Of a stretch of DNA of 5,194 nt, positions 3,743-5,194 are shown piece by piece; the first letter of the stretch is position 1, and the number at the start of each line of letters is the position of its first letter. Below the pieces are notes generated by a model. That model was not told the DNA's origin, did no database searches, and was given only the letters and a program-made list of their open reading frames with translations. The DNA is from Pseudomonadota bacterium (lineage in GTDB: Bacteria > Myxococcota_A > UBA796 > SXON01): NCBI GenBank assembly GCA_005776735.1, contig SXOM01000530.1, positions 1 through 5,194 of the forward strand, written 5' to 3'. Made by a program: the position numbers and the translations under genes.

Positions 3743-5194
3743 CACCAGCTCCGGACGGCCTCCAAGAGCGGCGTCCCGTACTTGCGGAATCGTTCCGGGC
3801 CCATCCCCGCGACCGCCAGCATCGAGTCGCGCGACACCGGCCGCGACGCGGCGATCGCCTGCAGCGTGCGGTCGCTGGCGACCACGTACGCCGGCACGTC
3901 CGACGCGCGGGCCACGCGGCCCCGGACGTCGCGCAGGTGCGCCAACAGGTCGGCGGCGCCCGGCGGTGGCGCGGTGATCGACGGCGGTGCCGCTTCGGCC
4001 TCCCCGAGCGGGAAACACATCCGAAAGTCGGGCGCCTTCTGGAGCATCACCGCGCGGCCGAGCTCGCTGAGCTCGACCACCGCGTACCGGGTGTCGCGCC
4101 CCTTCATCGAGCGGGTGACCTCCCGGCGGCTGAGCGCTCCCGAGCGCAACAGCTCGGCAATCACCGCCTCGACCTCCCGTTGCCCCAGGGATGAGAGGAT
4201 CCCGAAGGTGCTGAGCCGGTCCAGGCCCAGGCCACCGACCACGCCGTCGCGCTGGCCGGTGAGCACCTTCGCGACCATGCCCGCGGCGTAGCCGTCCTTC
4301 ATCCGGGCCACGCAGCTCAGCACCTTGCGGACGACGATCTCCTCGTCGGCCCGGAGCACACGCGGGGCCGCGCCGCCCCGCTTGCCCGACCGGCACGCGT
4401 CGCAGGTGCCACACCGCTCGTACGGCGCGACCTCACCGAAGTACTCGAGCACGTAGCGGCGACGGCACTCCGAGCGCGCGAAGTCGACCATCGCCTGCAA
4501 CTTCTTCAGCTCCCGCGCCCGCCGGGCCCGGACCATCTCCTCGGTGAGCCCGAGCTCGGCGCCGGGCTGCAGGAGCTCGAGCCCGTCGGCCCGCGACGGC
4601 TCCTCCCAGGCGATGATCCCGCGGCTCCGCAACGTGGTCAACGCCGCGACGACGTGGCTGGTGTCGAGCTCCAGCTCCTCGGCAAGCGCGTCGCTGAACA
4701 CCGACACCCCGTCGGCGGCCTCCGGCTGCGCCGCCAACCACCGCAGCACCACCCCGCGTACGCCGGGTTCGTCGCCGCGCCGAAGCAGGCGTGCCACACC
4801 CGGCCGATCCGCGGCGCCGAGCCGACGCACCAGGCCCTCCCGCTGCAGTACGTACAGACAGCTCTGCGCCGCGCGTTCGTCGGCGTCACCAGGGAGCCTG
4901 GCCTGGAGCTCCCCCAGCGGAACGTGAACCGGACCGCGCGTCGGGCCATGCCCGAGGTCCGACCGCGCGTTGAGTTCTTGCCATACGGTGTGCACCCAGG
5001 CGGCGGGCGGGTGGCTGCCGTGAATGAAGAACTCGTGGATGCGCCGGTCCTGCTCCCGGAACACCAACGTGACACGGGCCGGCTTCCCATCGCGGCCGGC
5101 GCGGCCGATCTCCTGGTACCACGCCTCGATCGAGCCGGGCATGTCGTAGTGGACGACCGCGCGGACATCCTCCTTGTCGATGCCCATGCCGAAC
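3733..5194 (-). CDS. recQ: RecQ-family ATP-dependent DNA helicase (5' partial)
   Basis: 3'-to-5' DNA helicase of recombination and repair; the N-terminal helicase half lies past the right edge. Numbering from the first visible Met (at 5187, not the start; the frame continues as Phe-Gly upstream): FGMGIDKEDVR is motif V, and QEIGRAGRDG at 25-34 is motif VI with its ATP-contacting Arg residues. Residues about 60-225 are a long insertion with two winged-helix-like stretches. The RecQ zinc site follows: C241, C259, C262, C265 with the diagnostic YVLEYFGE between. The RQC winged helix spans about 280-382. An HRDC domain (about 408-484, with PAYVVASDRTL and GMGPERFRKYG) ends the protein. The stop is TAG at 3735-3733. 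All C-terminal modules are intact, so the enzyme is probably functional. Its end overlaps the TSP3 gene tail to tail. A family member is certain; whether it is the main cellular RecQ or a paralogue cannot be told here. Confidence 0.95.
   Translation of the reverse strand, partial: FGMGIDKEDVRAVVHYDMPGSIEAWYQEIGRAGRDGKPARVTLVFREQDRRIHEFFIHGSHPPAAWVHTVWQELNARSDLGHGPTRGPVHVPLGELQARLPGDADERAAQSCLYVLQREGLVRRLGAADRPGVARLLRRGDEPGVRGVVLRWLAAQPEAADGVSVFSDALAEELELDTSHVVAALTTLRSRGIIAWEEPSRADGLELLQPGAELGLTEEMVRARRARELKKLQAMVDFARSECRRRYVLEYFGEVAPYERCGTCDACRSGKRGGAAPRVLRADEEIVVRKVLSCVARMKDGYAAGMVAKVLTGQRDGVVGGLGLDRLSTFGILSSLGQREVEAVIAELLRSGALSRREVTRSMKGRDTRYAVVELSELGRAVMLQKAPDFRMCFPLGEAEAAPPSITAPPPGAADLLAHLRDVRGRVARASDVPAYVVASDRTLQAIAASRPVSRDSMLAVAGMGPERFRKYGTPLLEAVRSWCGA
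3736..3966 (-). other. HRDC domain of RecQ
   Basis: Residues about 408-484, a helical nucleic-acid-binding domain found at the C-terminus of many RecQ proteins. Visible marks are LLAHLRDVRGRVA, then VPAYVVASDRTLQAIA, and the helix-hairpin GMGPERFRKYG before the last helix. Present once, whereas some bacterial RecQs carry three. Confidence 0.9.
4393..4467 (-). other. RecQ zinc-binding site
   Basis: Four cysteines in the pattern C-x17-C-x2-C-x2-C (residues 241, 259, 262, 265), with YVLEYFGE between the first two. E. coli RecQ has the same arrangement with 16 residues in the first gap. All four ligands are kept. Confidence 0.93.
4483..5010 (-). other. Inserted region between helicase motif VI and zinc site of RecQ
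   Basis: E. coli RecQ has about 50 residues between GRDG of motif VI and the first zinc Cys; here there are about 206. The extra part contains two stretches that look like winged helices: residues about 64-123 (helix, VPLGELQARL, then a helix ending LQREGLVRRL) and 143-207 (VVLRWLAAQ, ALAEELELD, then a helix ending LRSRGIIAWEE). It leads into the long basic helix RARRARELKKLQ before the zinc site. I believe similar insertions occur in some other bacterial RecQ branches. Confidence 0.7.

Noticed and set aside
2763..3977. A 404-codon plus-strand frame made mostly of Thr, Ala and Arg.
   Set aside because: It is a frame-shifted reading of the TSP3 repeats and crosses into recQ antisense; composition is not protein-like.
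2150..4414. A 754-codon open frame on the minus strand, with a Val-rich repetitive protein.
   Set aside because: It runs antisense through the TSP3 array and into recQ in another frame. Its repeats are just the complement of the TSP3 codons, and GC-rich codon bias keeps such frames open.
5185..5187. Met codon as the start of a short RecQ-like protein.
   Set aside because: It lies inside helicase motif V and the frame stays open to the window edge as Phe-Gly-Met-Gly, so the gene is cut by the window, not truncated.

Overview
The window is about 70% G+C, coding from end to end, and reads as a chromosomal segment of a myxobacterium-like bacterium (Myxococcota, Polyangia or a relative). The evidence is an 11-unit thrombospondin type 3 (TSP3) repeat protein ending in a MYXO-CTERM-type sorting tail (Gly-Gly-Gly-Cys, hydrophobic stretch, Arg4), an OmpA-family beta-barrel protein of a type common in that phylum, and a RecQ helicase with a long inserted region. 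The taxonomic call is inference; there is no rRNA or other marker gene.

Layout: (A) 1-1035, plus strand, the 3' part of a proline-rich two-membrane-segment protein whose start lies left of the window. (B) 1035-2552, plus strand, a 505-residue beta-barrel plus OmpA C-terminal domain protein with an acidic, proline-rich tail. (C) 2552-3736, plus strand, a 394-residue, very acidic, cysteine-rich TSP3 protein with a very short signal peptide and a C-terminal surface-sorting tail. (D) 3733-5194, minus strand, the C-terminal 486 codons of a RecQ-family DNA helicase that enters from the right edge.

A, B and C look like one translationally coupled transcript: each stop overlaps the next start by one base (TGATG at 1033-1037 and 2550-2554), with Shine-Dalgarno-like sequences just upstream. 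Together they look like an envelope module: a membrane-associated protein of unknown function, an outer-membrane/peptidoglycan-binding protein, and a calcium-binding surface protein. Operon C and recQ converge tail to tail with no spacer: a single CTAG (3733-3736) supplies the TAG stop of both genes. RecQ is a DNA repair enzyme and has no evident functional link to the envelope genes.

Nothing here is clearly a new system. The points most worth a second look are the coupled barrel/TSP3-MYXO-CTERM pair, the missing signal peptide on the barrel protein, a substitution at the peptidoglycan-binding Asp of its OmpA domain, the regular 23-residue repeat array, the shared stop codons, and the roughly 155-residue insertion in RecQ. 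No gap of more than a few bases lacks a gene, and I saw no tRNA, rRNA, CRISPR array, insertion sequence or riboswitch.
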